In this document: positions 54,078 through 64,000 of the stretch, in pieces
Layout of the letters: every line of letters starts with the position of its first letter
Numbering within the stretch: position 1 is the stretch's first letter
Assembly (NCBI GenBank): GCA_016699405.1
Contig: CP064972.1
Location: 3,503,501 to 3,567,500 of the forward strand
Direction of reading: 5' to 3'
Length of the DNA stretch: 64,000 nucleotides
Origin: Holophagales bacterium
GTDB taxonomy: Bacteria; Acidobacteriota; Thermoanaerobaculia; Multivoradales; JAGPDF01
Notes under the pieces: model-generated
Database searches by the model: none
The model's input: only the letters and a program-made list of their open reading frames with translations
What the model was told of the DNA's origin: nothing
Program-made: the position numbers and the translations under genes

Positions 54078-54982
54078 TCGGCACCTCCGCCCTCGACGCA
54101 CGACCGATCGCTCGCGCCGCCCTCGGCGATCACCGGGCTGCTCCATCCTGCGGCCTCGCGCAACGGCATCCAAGGGAGCCGGGCGAGCACCTCGGCGAGT
54201 CGGTCCCGGTAGCCTCGCCGTCCGAGGTCGTGAAAGAGGCGGGCGAGCCCCATCATCTCCCCGGGCACCGGTCGATCGACGATCTCCCACGGGTGGAACG
54301 TCATCACCGCGGCACCGCCGGCTGCGGCTCTCCGCCGAGCTGCCCGGGCGATCCAGGCTGGCGGCACCACCCGCCCGGTCCACCCGCAGACCGGCAGGCG
54401 AGCGGCCCCGCCGAAGGCGAGGGGCGGCATCTCCAGGAGCGGTTCCGTTCCGGACCAGGAGAGCTCGTACGGATCCACCAGGTTCTCGTGAGACCCGGCC
54501 CCCCAGCAGGGAGAAACGGAGCTGTCGTAGCGGTACCCGGCCTCGGCCAGGGCGCGCAGCCGCGGGTTGTCTGGGCGACGCATCGACCACTCCGGGGCCC
54601 GGAAGCCGACGACCTCGGCTCCCGTCAGATCCTCGAGCTGTCGCTTGGCCTCGCTTGCCTGCTGCGAGAACTCCTCGACGGACCAGCGGTCGACGCGGAA
54701 GTGAAGATCGCCATGGCTCGCCACCTCGTGGCCGGCCCCGGCGACCTGCCGGATGCGATCCGGCAGGCGGCGAGCCACCTCGCCCAGGACGAAGAACGTC
54801 GCCCTCGCCCGGCACTCCGCGAGCAGGTCGAGCGTCGACGGGATCAAGCGGTCCAGCTCCTCGACCAAGCGAGGCCGCTGTCCGGGATCGACCCATTCGC
54901 CGACCCAGCAGGTGTGGTACCACTCTTCGACGTCGATCGACAGCGCATAGCGACCGGCGCCGGCGAGCGCTTGCTGACGCAA
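54074..54982 (-). CDS. polysaccharide deacetylase (NodB family, XrtA/PEP-CTERM type)
   Basis: 302 residues. The NodB homology domain begins at SIDVEEWYH (Asp metal ligand), has ATFFVLG, the SHGDLH metal-binding motif, GFRAPEWS and YRYDSSVSP. The C terminus ends with MTFHPWEI, as in the DUF3473-containing subfamily that accompanies exopolysaccharide (XrtA) loci. TTG start at 54982, eight bases after the glycosyltransferase stop. It removes N- or O-acetyl groups from a surface polysaccharide or glycolipid; the substrate is unknown. Confidence 0.85.
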   Translation of the reverse strand: MRQQALAGAGRYALSIDVEEWYHTCWVGEWVDPGQRPRLVEELDRLIPSTLDLLAECRARATFFVLGEVARRLPDRIRQVAGAGHEVASHGDLHFRVDRWSVEEFSQQASEAKRQLEDLTGAEVVGFRAPEWSMRRPDNPRLRALAEAGYRYDSSVSPCWGAGSHENLVDPYELSWSGTEPLLEMPPLAFGGAARLPVCGWTGRVVPPAWIARAARRRAAAGGAAVMTFHPWEIVDRPVPGEMMGLARLFHDLGRRGYRDRLAEVLARLPWMPLREAAGWSSPVIAEGGASDRSCVEGGGAE

Positions 54983-54989
54983 GACCGGC

Positions 54990-55676
54990 TCAGTATTCGT
55001 CGAAGACCTTGAAGTAGATGGCTGCACAGGAGATGCGGACGGTGTCCAGCAGCGGCCGAAAGTGGCTCCCGGCGCCATTATAGATAGTGCTGACGCGCAC
55101 GTGGCCGATGCGCGCCCCCCGCGCCGCCGCCTTGATGAGCATCTCGGTCTCGATCGCGTACCCGTCCGAGCGCAGGTGCAGGCTCGCCGCCAGCGCGCCG
55201 TCGAGCAGCCGAAATCCGGACTGGCTGTCCTCGAGCTCGCGGCCGGTGAACCAGCTCAGAATGCGCGAGCCGATGTAGTTCGTCCAGTAGCGTACCGGCG
55301 GAATGAGCTCGGGAGAGGCGAGCCGGCAGCCGATCACCAGGTCCCACCCTTCGTCTCGCCAGCTCCCGATCAGGGCCGGCAGATCGGCGGGGTCGTGCTG
55401 CCCGTCGGCGTCGACCAGTGCAATGGCTCGCGGGGCGCTGCGCAACGCGATCTCGATTCCCCGCCGCAGGGCGTATCCCTTCCCGCGATTCTCCGCCAGC
55501 TCCTCGACCTCCGCCCCGGCCTGTCGCGCCAGGGAGGCCGTGGCGTCGCGCGAGCCATCGCTCACCACGACGACGCGCCCGACGTGCCCGGCGAGCCCGC
55601 GGACGACCTCGGTGATGGTCCCGGCGCAATCGAGGGCCGGAAGCACGGCGACGAGCTCGGATCGTTCGACGACCAT
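54990..55676 (-). CDS. family 2 glycosyltransferase (dolichyl-phosphate-mannosyltransferase-like)
   Basis: 228 residues with a GT-A fold: ELVAVLPALDCAGTITEVV, nucleotide-binding VVSDGSRDATASL and VDADGQHDPADLPAL with the metal-binding DxD. The C-terminal part lacks the membrane segments of larger members. Resembles polyprenol-phosphate glycosyltransferases. First gene of the minus-strand acyl-carrier cluster, divergent from nuoA with 88 bases between the starts. Confidence 0.87.
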   Translation of the reverse strand: MVVERSELVAVLPALDCAGTITEVVRGLAGHVGRVVVVSDGSRDATASLARQAGAEVEELAENRGKGYALRRGIEIALRSAPRAIALVDADGQHDPADLPALIGSWRDEGWDLVIGCRLASPELIPPVRYWTNYIGSRILSWFTGRELEDSQSGFRLLDGALAASLHLRSDGYAIETEMLIKAAARGARIGHVRVSTIYNGAGSHFRPLLDTVRISCAAIYFKVFDEY

Positions 55677-55764
55677 GGAGGGCGACTATCTATCACACCA
55701 GGACCGCAAAAACGGGATCGCAAGAGGCTTGTCTCGTTCGCTGCCGTTGTGAGATCCTTCCCCC

Positions 55765-56160
55765 GTGCCGCAGGAATACCTGCCGATCCTCCTCTGCCTG
55801 CTGCTCGCGTTCGTTCTCGGCGTGATTCTCCTCGGCCTTTCCTGGCTGGCCGGGAAACAGACCGGGGGCAAGGTCAAGCAGTCGACCTACGAGTCGGGGC
55901 TTCCCCTCCTCGACCGGTCCCGCAAGCGGCTGTCGATCCTCTTCTTCCTCGTCGCCCTCGACTTCGTGGTGTTCGACGTCGAAGCCGCATTCCTTTATCC
56001 ATGGGCGCTGGTGATCCGCGATGGCGGATGGCCGCTCCTGGGTGCGGTCATGGTCTTCGTCGGCTTCATCCTGGCGGGCTATGCCTACGTCTGGAGGAAG
56101 GGTGGCCTCGACCTGCGACCGCGCCCGCTCCCCGAGACGAGCTCGAGCTCCCCAGCATGA
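55765..56160 (+). CDS. nuoA: NADH-quinone oxidoreductase subunit A
   Basis: 131 residues, three membrane segments. Contains YESGLPLLDRSRKRLSILFF and LDFVVFDVEAAFLYPW, the NuoA markers. GTG start at 55765. The downstream gene is nuoE, not nuoB. Confidence 0.94.
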   Translation: MPQEYLPILLCLLLAFVLGVILLGLSWLAGKQTGGKVKQSTYESGLPLLDRSRKRLSILFFLVALDFVVFDVEAAFLYPWALVIRDGGWPLLGAVMVFVGFILAGYAYVWRKGGLDLRPRPLPETSSSSPA

Positions 56161-56654
56161 GTCACGACACCGAATCGGCGAACTCGGCCCTGCCGGATGC
56201 CGCGCGGGCCGAGATCGAAGCGCTTCGCCCGCGCTATCCGACGGCAGAAGCCCTCCTCCTTCCCGCCCTGCACATCGCCCAGCGGTACGCGGGCGGCTGG
56301 CTGCCCGATGCCGTGGTCGAAGCCGTGGCTCAGCTCCTCGAGCTGGCTCCGTCCAAGGCGCTGGGAGTGGTCAGCTTCTACGACATGTTCCATCAGCATC
56401 CTGTCGGTCGACACCGGGTCCGGGTGTGCAACAACCTCTCCTGTCAGTTGCGCGGCGCCGAGGAGATCCTCGCCACCGTGCGCCAGGAGCTCGGCGTGGC
56501 CGAGGACGAGGTCACCTCCGACGGTCGCTGCTCCTACGTTCACTTCGAATGCCTCGGCTCCTGCGACACCGCGCCGATGATGATGGTGGACGACGATTAC
56601 CACGAGAATCTCACCCCGGAGCGTGTCCGCCAGATCCTGAGGAGCCTCGCCTGA
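56157..56654 (+). CDS. nuoE: NADH-quinone oxidoreductase subunit E
   Basis: 165 residues. The [2Fe-2S] ligands CNNLSC and CLGSC (C-x4-C and C-x3-C) are present. Overlaps nuoA by ATGA and nuoF by TGATG. Confidence 0.95.
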   Translation: MSHDTESANSALPDAARAEIEALRPRYPTAEALLLPALHIAQRYAGGWLPDAVVEAVAQLLELAPSKALGVVSFYDMFHQHPVGRHRVRVCNNLSCQLRGAEEILATVRQELGVAEDEVTSDGRCSYVHFECLGSCDTAPMMMVDDDYHENLTPERVRQILRSLA

Positions 56655-57952
56655 TGGCATTCGAGCGCGTCCTGACCCGCAACGTCGGCCGGGCCGAGGC
56701 TCGAACGGTGAAGGGCTATCGCGAAAGCGGTGGCTACGACGCCCTCGCCAAGGCGCTGCGGATGCCCCCCGAAGAGATCATCGAAGAGGTCAAGCGCTCG
56801 GGGTTGCGCGGCCGCGGCGGTGCCGGATTCCCCTGCGGGCTGAAGTGGAGCTTCGTACCGCGGGGAACCGACAAGCCGAAGTATCTCGTCTGCAACGCCG
56901 ACGAGTCCGAGCCCGGGACCTTCAAGGATCGACTGCTGATCGAGCAGGACCCTCACCAGTTGATCGAAGGCTGCGCGATCTGCTGCGTTGCCGTCGGTGC
57001 GGCGACTTGCTACATCTACATCCGCGGCGAGTACACCTACCCTGCCCGGGTGCTCGACGAGGCCATTCGCGACGCCTACGCCCAGGGCATCCTGGGCGAC
57101 AGTGTCATGGGATCCGGATTCAAGCTCGACATGGTCGTCCACCGCGGTGCCGGCGCCTACATCTGCGGCGAAGAGACCGGGATGCTCGAATCGCTCGAAG
57201 GCCGGCGCGGCCAGCCGAGGGTCAAGCCACCGTTTCCCGCCGTCGTCGGCGCCTTCGGCTGCCCGACGGTAATCAACAACGTCGAGACGCTCTGCAACGT
57301 GCCGCACATCCTGCTGCGCGGCGCCGACTGGTTCAAGAGCATCGGCACCGACGAGCGCAACACCGGGCCCAAGCTCTTCGCCGTCTCCGGCCATGTCGAG
57401 CGCCCCGGGACGTACGAGCTGCCGATCGGCGTCACCTTCGACGAGCTGCTCGAGGTCTGCGGCGGGATGTACAAGGGGCGCGAGCTCAAGGCGTTCATCC
57501 CCGGCGGCGCCTCGGCAGCGATGATGCCGGCGTCCCAACGTGGCATCCGCATGGATTTCGACACGCTCGCCAAGGCCGGCAGCATGCTCGGTTCGGCCGC
57601 GGTGATCGTCATGGACGAAACGGTCTGCCTGGTGCGGGCCGCTGCCCGGCTCGCCAAGTTCTTCGCTCACGAGTCCTGTGGACAATGCACGCCCTGTCGC
57701 GAGGGGACCAACTGGCTCGCGCTCATCCTCAAGCGGATCGAGCACGGGCACGGGCTACCGGGTGACACCGACCTGCTGCTCTCGGTCGGCCGGCACACGG
57801 GCGGGAACTCCCTCTGCGCGCTGGGCGACGCCGCCCAGGGGCCGGTGCTCTCGCTGGTCCGGAGCTTCCGCGAGGAGGTCGAGCGCCACATCGCCGAGGG
57901 CCGCTGCCCGCTTCCGGCCAAGCCGTTCTTCGAGCAGGGAGCGACCGCCTGA
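56654..57952 (+). CDS. nuoF: NADH-quinone oxidoreductase subunit F
   Basis: 432 residues. NADH/FMN site with RGRGGAGFPCGLKWSF and YICGEETGMLESLEG, and [4Fe-4S] ligands ESCGQCTPCREG plus the distal Cys of NSLCALGDAA. It overlaps nuoG by one base (TGATG). Confidence 0.96.
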   Translation: MAFERVLTRNVGRAEARTVKGYRESGGYDALAKALRMPPEEIIEEVKRSGLRGRGGAGFPCGLKWSFVPRGTDKPKYLVCNADESEPGTFKDRLLIEQDPHQLIEGCAICCVAVGAATCYIYIRGEYTYPARVLDEAIRDAYAQGILGDSVMGSGFKLDMVVHRGAGAYICGEETGMLESLEGRRGQPRVKPPFPAVVGAFGCPTVINNVETLCNVPHILLRGADWFKSIGTDERNTGPKLFAVSGHVERPGTYELPIGVTFDELLEVCGGMYKGRELKAFIPGGASAAMMPASQRGIRMDFDTLAKAGSMLGSAAVIVMDETVCLVRAAARLAKFFAHESCGQCTPCREGTNWLALILKRIEHGHGLPGDTDLLLSVGRHTGGNSLCALGDAAQGPVLSLVRSFREEVERHIAEGRCPLPAKPFFEQGATA

Positions 57953-59586
57953 TGCCCACCGTCACCATCGACGACCGCACCGTGGAGGTCCCGGCGGGAA
58001 CCAACCTCGTGGAGGCCGCGCGGCAGGTCGGGATCCAGATCCCCCACTACTGCTATCACCCTCGCCTGTCGATCGTCGGCCAGTGTCGCATGTGCCTGGT
58101 GCAGATCCAGGGGATGCCGCGACTCCAGGCCGCCTGCTCTACACCGGTCGTCAAGGACGGGATGGTCGTCCGCACCGACCTGCCGGAAGTGCGCGATGCC
58201 CAGCGCGCCATCATGGAGTTCCTGCTGATCAACCACCCGCTCGACTGCCCGATTTGCGATCAGGCGGGCGAGTGCGGACTGCAGGACTACTCCTTCAAGC
58301 ACGGCCAGGCGTTCTCCCGCTTTCGCTACGAGGACAAGCGCACCTACCCGGAGAAGGAGCGCATCCCGCTCGGCCCCCACGTGATCTTGAACATGAATCG
58401 CTGCATCCAGTGCACCCGCTGCGTGCGATTCACCCACGAGATCACCAAGACGGGCGAGTTGGGCTTCTTCGAACGCGGGTCGCGTGCCGAGATCGGCATC
58501 TTCCCGGGCAAGCCGCTCGACAACCCGCTGTCGGCATGCGTGGTGGACATCTGCCCGGTCGGCGCTCTGACCTCCACCCGCTTCCGGTTTGCCGAACGCG
58601 TCTGGTATCTCGACAAGAAGCCGTCCCTCTGCACCGGCTGCGATGTCGGCTGCAACGTCACGATCGAACACCGCAGGGGCAAGATCCGCCGCTACAAGCC
58701 GCGCTTCAACGCCGACGTCAACGACTACTGGATGTGCGACTTCGGGCGCACGACGCCCGAGCGCTACGAACAGATGCCGCGACTGGCGACACCTCTGGTG
58801 CGACGCGACGGCGAGAGCCGCCCGGTGGCCTGGAAGGAGGCGCTCGACCTGCTCGCCAACCGGCTGAGATCGCGATCGGCCGAGGGCACCATCGCCCTGC
58901 TCGGTTCCGGCTTCCTGACGACCGAAGAAGCGTTCCTCCTCGCCTCGCTGGCCGACCAGGTCGGCTCCCCGCATCGCTCCGTCTGGGTGGACAGCGCTCC
59001 GGCGCGGACCATCCCGACCCCGGGCGGGCTGATCAGCGGACGTGACGCGGCCCCGAACCGTCGCGGGGCCGAGCTCGCCGGCCTCCGCCCCGGACCGAAC
59101 GGGATCGACGCCGAGGAGATCCTGCTGCGCGATGGCGCGTCCCGCTGCTCCGTCCTGTTCGTCGCCGACTCCGACTTCGGTCGCGCCGCTCACGACCCGA
59201 AAGTCGTCGAGCGACTGCGGTCGGCGCAATTCCTCGCCGTCATGGGTTGGGCCGACACGCCGCTTGCCGCGGCTGCCGATCTCGTTCTGCCGACGGCCAC
59301 GCATGCCGAGCGCGAAGGGACCTTCGTCAACGTCGGCTGGCGGCTTCAGCGATTCGAGCGCGCCTTCCCGGCCCCCGGTCAGGCACGCCCCGGCACCGAA
59401 GTCCTCGTCGACCTGATTTCCCGTTTCGACCCGTCCTATCTCGGCGCCGGGACGGCCGAGGTCTTCACCAGGATGGCCGAGCGCCTCCCCGCCTTCGCCG
59501 GCCTCGCCTATCGGCGGATCGCCGCGCTGGGCCAACAACTCGACTCGGCCCCGGTTCAGCCGGGCGCCGCCGGAGCGGCGCGTTAG
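57952..59586 (+). CDS. nuoG: NADH-quinone oxidoreductase subunit G
   Basis: 544 residues, shorter than the 700-900 of many NuoG proteins. The N-terminal [2Fe-2S] set (HYCYHPRLSIVGQCRMC), HPLDCPICDQAGEC, and CIQCTRC/CVVDICPVG clusters are intact. An additional CTGCDVGC with a later Cys (WMCDFG) fits the N7-type cluster. The molybdopterin-like domain is short and ends in TFVNVGWRLQRFERAFP. Confidence 0.93.
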   Translation: MPTVTIDDRTVEVPAGTNLVEAARQVGIQIPHYCYHPRLSIVGQCRMCLVQIQGMPRLQAACSTPVVKDGMVVRTDLPEVRDAQRAIMEFLLINHPLDCPICDQAGECGLQDYSFKHGQAFSRFRYEDKRTYPEKERIPLGPHVILNMNRCIQCTRCVRFTHEITKTGELGFFERGSRAEIGIFPGKPLDNPLSACVVDICPVGALTSTRFRFAERVWYLDKKPSLCTGCDVGCNVTIEHRRGKIRRYKPRFNADVNDYWMCDFGRTTPERYEQMPRLATPLVRRDGESRPVAWKEALDLLANRLRSRSAEGTIALLGSGFLTTEEAFLLASLADQVGSPHRSVWVDSAPARTIPTPGGLISGRDAAPNRRGAELAGLRPGPNGIDAEEILLRDGASRCSVLFVADSDFGRAAHDPKVVERLRSAQFLAVMGWADTPLAAAADLVLPTATHAEREGTFVNVGWRLQRFERAFPAPGQARPGTEVLVDLISRFDPSYLGAGTAEVFTRMAERLPAFAGLAYRRIAALGQQLDSAPVQPGAAGAAR

Positions 59587-59622
59587 CGCGGTCGATCCGC
59601 GCGCGCCGCATGGAGGAATCGG

Positions 59623-60663
59623 TTGTTGAGCGTTGAGTTCCTCGCGACCCTGGTGAAGATCGGCCTGTGGGTCGGCGCGCTGTTGACCGCCGTCCCGATC
59701 ATGGTCTGGATCGAGCGCCGGATGAGCGCGCTGATGCAGGACCGCAGCGGGCCGAATCGGTTGGGCCCGCTCGGCCTGTTCCAGGCCATCGCCGACGCTG
59801 CCAAGTTCATCTTCAAGGAGAGCCTCACCCCCAGCGGCGTCGATCGCCCGCTCTATCTCCTGGCTCCGCTTCTCGCCATCGTCCCCGCGCTCACCACCTT
59901 CGTGGTGATTCCGATGGGGCCTTCCGCCGAGGTCGCGGGGCGGACGATCGAGATGGTCGTGGTCGGCGCAGACACCGGTGTGATGCTCTTTCTCGCCCTC
60001 TCCAGCCTTGGCGTTTACGCCCTGGTGATGGCCGGCTACAGCTCGAACAACAAGTACTCGCTGCTCGGATCGATCCGCGCTTCGGCCCAGATGGTGAGCT
60101 ACGAGCTCGCGCTGACGATGTCGGTCGTCTCGGTCCTCCTTCCTGCGGGGTCGCTGCGCCTGGCCGACGTGGTGCAGTATCAGGTCGACCATCGCTGGCT
60201 GGGGTTCATTCCGGGTTGGAACGTCCTGCCCCAGGCGCTTGGTTTCCTGGTGTTCCTCGTCGCGTCCTTCGCCGAGACGAACCGGCTGCCGTTCGACCTG
60301 CCGGAGGCCGAGTCCGAGCTCGTGGCGGGCTACCACACCGAGTACAGCGCCATGCGCTTCGCCCTCTTCTTCATGGGTGAGTACATGTCGATGATCACCC
60401 TCTCGGCCCTCGGCGTCACGCTCTACTTCGGCGGCTGGACGCTCCCTGGTCTCGCGCTCACCGGCATCCCGGGCGCCTTGACCGGGTTCCTCGTCCTGCT
60501 CGGGAAGGTGAGCCTGTTCATGCTCTTCTTCGTCTGGGTGCGCTGGACCTACCCGCGATTCCGCTACGACCAGTTGATGCGACTCGGCTGGAAGGTGCTC
60601 CTCCCGCTCGCCCTGGTCAACTTCGTCATGACCGCTTCGCTCACCGTCGCTGGATGGCTGTGA
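59623..60663 (+). CDS. nuoH: NADH-quinone oxidoreductase subunit H
   Basis: 346 residues with eight or so membrane segments. NuoH blocks: WIERRMSALMQDRSGPNRLGP, FIFKESLTP, SYELALTMS, ETNRLPFDLPEAESELVAGYHTEYSAMRF. TTG start at 59623 (or 59626) with GGAGGA upstream. The next gene is nuoJ; nuoI is missing. Confidence 0.94.
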   Translation: MLSVEFLATLVKIGLWVGALLTAVPIMVWIERRMSALMQDRSGPNRLGPLGLFQAIADAAKFIFKESLTPSGVDRPLYLLAPLLAIVPALTTFVVIPMGPSAEVAGRTIEMVVVGADTGVMLFLALSSLGVYALVMAGYSSNNKYSLLGSIRASAQMVSYELALTMSVVSVLLPAGSLRLADVVQYQVDHRWLGFIPGWNVLPQALGFLVFLVASFAETNRLPFDLPEAESELVAGYHTEYSAMRFALFFMGEYMSMITLSALGVTLYFGGWTLPGLALTGIPGALTGFLVLLGKVSLFMLFFVWVRWTYPRFRYDQLMRLGWKVLLPLALVNFVMTASLTVAGWL

Positions 60664-61196
60664 CGATGGACCTCGCCGTTTTCGTCGTCTTCGCGCTCCT
60701 CGCCCTGGCCTCGGCCCTGGTGGTCGTCACCAACCGGAACCCGGTCTACGCCACGATGGCCCTGGTGGTCACGCTCTTCTCGACCGCCGTCCTCTTCGTC
60801 ATGCTCGGCGCGCCGTTTCTCGCGGCGCTCCAGATCCTCCTGTACACCGGCGCCATCCTCGTCCTCTTCCTCTTCGTCCTGATGCTGCTCAACGTCGGCA
60901 AGGAGCGGCCGGACGGCGGGAGGACGCGCGGTCAGTTCTGGGGCGCCCTGGGCGTCGGGGCGCTCTTCCTCGGCGGACTCGCCAGCGCGCTCTGGGCCGC
61001 CGCCGGACCGACCCGTCCGGCAGCAGCCGCTCCGATCTCGCCGCCCAGCCTCAAGCAGATCTCGGCCGTGCTCTTCTCGACGTACATGCTGCCGTTCCAG
61101 ATCATCGGCGTTCTGCTCCTCGTGGCAGTCATCGCGGCAACGATCATCGCCCGCCGTCCGTCGCCCGGACCGGCTGCGCAGCCGGAGGAAGAGTGA
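60654..61196 (+). CDS. nuoJ: NADH-quinone oxidoreductase subunit J
   Basis: 180 residues, five membrane segments including FVVFALLALASALVVVTNRNPV and IGVLLLVAVIAATIIA. NRNPVYATMALVVTLFSTAVLF and ILLYTGAILVLFLFVLMLL are typical. The ATG at 60654 overlaps nuoH; an ATG at 60666 is also possible. Confidence 0.93.
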   Translation: MAVTMDLAVFVVFALLALASALVVVTNRNPVYATMALVVTLFSTAVLFVMLGAPFLAALQILLYTGAILVLFLFVLMLLNVGKERPDGGRTRGQFWGALGVGALFLGGLASALWAAAGPTRPAAAAPISPPSLKQISAVLFSTYMLPFQIIGVLLLVAVIAATIIARRPSPGPAAQPEEE

Positions 61197-61513
61197 TGAG
61201 CGTTCCGACCTCCTGGTATCTGCTGCTGGCCGCTCTGCTCTTCGTCATCGGAGCCGTCGGCGCCCTGACCCGGCGCAATGGCATCGCCATCTTCCTCTCC
61301 ATCGAGCTGATGCTGAACTCCGCAAACCTGACGCTCGTCGCCTATGCGCGGGACCTGGCTGAGCTCTCCGCCCGGCTCACCGGCCAGATGGTGGTCTTCT
61401 TCGCTCTCGCGGTGGCGGCCGCGGAGGCCGCCGTCGGACTGGCGCTCTTCATCGCCGTCTATCGCAACCGCCAGACCATCGACGTCAACCGACTCAACCT
61501 GATGCGGTGGTGA
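61196..61513 (+). CDS. nuoK: NADH-quinone oxidoreductase subunit K
   Basis: 105 residues, three membrane segments. The buried Glu of FLSIELMLNSANLTLV and of AAAEAAVGLAL is present. ATG 61196 is preferred over GTG 61193 because GGAGGAA lies five bases upstream. Overlaps the nuoJ stop. Confidence 0.95.
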   Translation: MSVPTSWYLLLAALLFVIGAVGALTRRNGIAIFLSIELMLNSANLTLVAYARDLAELSARLTGQMVVFFALAVAAAEAAVGLALFIAVYRNRQTIDVNRLNLMRW

Positions 61514-61517
61514 GCCG

Positions 61518-63461
<1,944 letters not shown>

Positions 63462-63462
63462 G

Positions 63463-64000
63463 ATGAGGACCTTGCTCGTACTGCTGAGCGGCGACACCCT
63501 GACGCGTCTGGTCTTCTTCCCGGCGCTCGCCTGTCTGCCGCTCCTCTTCGCCCGACGCGAGGCCAAAGAGCCGGTCAAGCTCTACACGCTCCTCGTCGGA
63601 CTCGTCCACCTCGGCCTCACCATCGCCTTCACCGTCACTCACTGGCGCCCGACGGGCTTCGCCTTCCGGGAGATCGGTCCGGACGGGAGAGTCATCGACT
63701 GGATCTCCCTGCCGAACCTGCGGGTTCTGTTCGACCTGCGGGTCGACGGGATCTCGTTGCCGCTCGTCCTGCTGACTTCGCTGCTTCTCCCGGTCGTGGT
63801 CCTCGGTTCCTGGAAGGGGATCGACAAGCACTGGGCCGGCTTCGCCGCGTCTCTGCTCCTCCTGCAGACCGGCATCCTCGGCGCTCTCGTCGCCTACGAT
63901 CTGTTCGTCTTCTACGTTTTCTGGGAAGTGATGCTCGTGCCGATGTACTTCCTCATCGGCGTCTGGGGAGGAGAACGGCGGATCTACGCCGCGGTGAAGT
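63463..64000 (+). CDS. nuoM: NADH-quinone oxidoreductase subunit M, 5' part
   Basis: The frame starts at ATG 63463 directly after the nuoL stop and runs off the right edge (179 complete codons). It begins MRTLLVLLSGDTLTRLVFFP and has FDLRVDGISLPLVLLTS and DLFVFYVFWEVMLVPMYFLIGVWGG, the usual NuoM N-terminal features. Confidence 0.93.
   Translation, partial: MRTLLVLLSGDTLTRLVFFPALACLPLLFARREAKEPVKLYTLLVGLVHLGLTIAFTVTHWRPTGFAFREIGPDGRVIDWISLPNLRVLFDLRVDGISLPLVLLTSLLLPVVVLGSWKGIDKHWAGFAASLLLLQTGILGALVAYDLFVFYVFWEVMLVPMYFLIGVWGGERRIYAAVK

Noticed and set aside
57667..60336. Very long open frame antisense to nuoF, nuoG and nuoH, and similar ones antisense to lptFG, nuoL and the TolC-like gene
   Set aside because: GC-rich genes often leave the opposite strand open. 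The antisense translations are rich in Arg, Gly and Asp and show no domain, while the sense frames are clear families.

Overview
The window is a single block of high-G+C bacterial chromosome, very densely coded, with many start/stop overlaps (ATGA, GTGA, TTGA, TGATG). It carries a full Gram-negative envelope gene set (Lpt, Tol-Pal, TolC, lipoproteins) together with CarD, HPr kinase, RapZ and a ParAB pair. That mix fits a member of the Acidobacteriota, possibly the Thermoanaerobaculia. This placement is inferred from gene content and was not tested by a search. I see no insertion sequence, prophage or CRISPR array.

Layout. 1-8.8 kb (+): end of an unidentified gene, coaBC, family-4 uracil-DNA glycosylase, leucyl aminopeptidase, two oligopeptide-ABC ATPases, a TolC-type protein, a Yip1-domain protein and a LolD/MacB-type ATPase. 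9.0-11.3 kb: tRNA-Leu(CAA) (-), carD, a terminator, an unknown secreted protein and a TPR protein. 11.3-25.5 kb (+): priA, accA, recJ, a fused LptC/LptA-like protein, lptB, rpoN, hpf, hprK, rapZ and the phosphorelay proteins EIIA, HPr and EI. 25.6-30.5 kb (+): cupin, lipoprotein, miaB, a bifunctional-nuclease-domain protein, parA and parB.

30.7-37.6 kb: a minus-strand pterin pair (PTPS plus a pteridine-reductase-like SDR), a fused LptF-LptG permease (+), a DUF84 NTPase (-), a SpoU methyltransferase (+) and etfAB (-). 37.7-42.9 kb (+): the Tol-Pal system (tolQ, tolR, tolA/tonB, tolB, pal, cpoB), then rpsT. 51.4-43.0 kb (-): one long run of der, merR, tRNA-Pro, SDR, membrane protein, ribH, nusB, transglutaminase-like, leuS and lptE. 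51.7 kb: tRNA-Leu(CAG) (+). 55.7-51.8 kb (-): glycosyltransferase, polysaccharide deacetylase, malonyltransferase-like, FabG-like, ACP and a degenerate FabZ/ApeP-like hot-dog protein. 55.8-64 kb (+): complex I genes nuoA-E-F-G-H-J-K-L and the start of nuoM, with nuoB, C, D and I missing.

The main biology is envelope building and energy supply. LPS transport (LptCA, LptB, LptFG, LptE) uses two single-gene fusions, and Tol-Pal sits in its usual order. A PTS phosphorelay without a sugar permease is linked to HprK, RapZ and RpoN. The most unusual points are the two Lpt fusions, repeated promoters placed for leaderless mRNAs, two divergent gene pairs whose start codons share one CATG, a small acyl-carrier cluster ending in a dehydratase-like protein without an ordinary start codon or catalytic His, a PTPS/PTR1-like pair with a substituted catalytic Tyr, and a sharp codon-usage switch inside nuoL.
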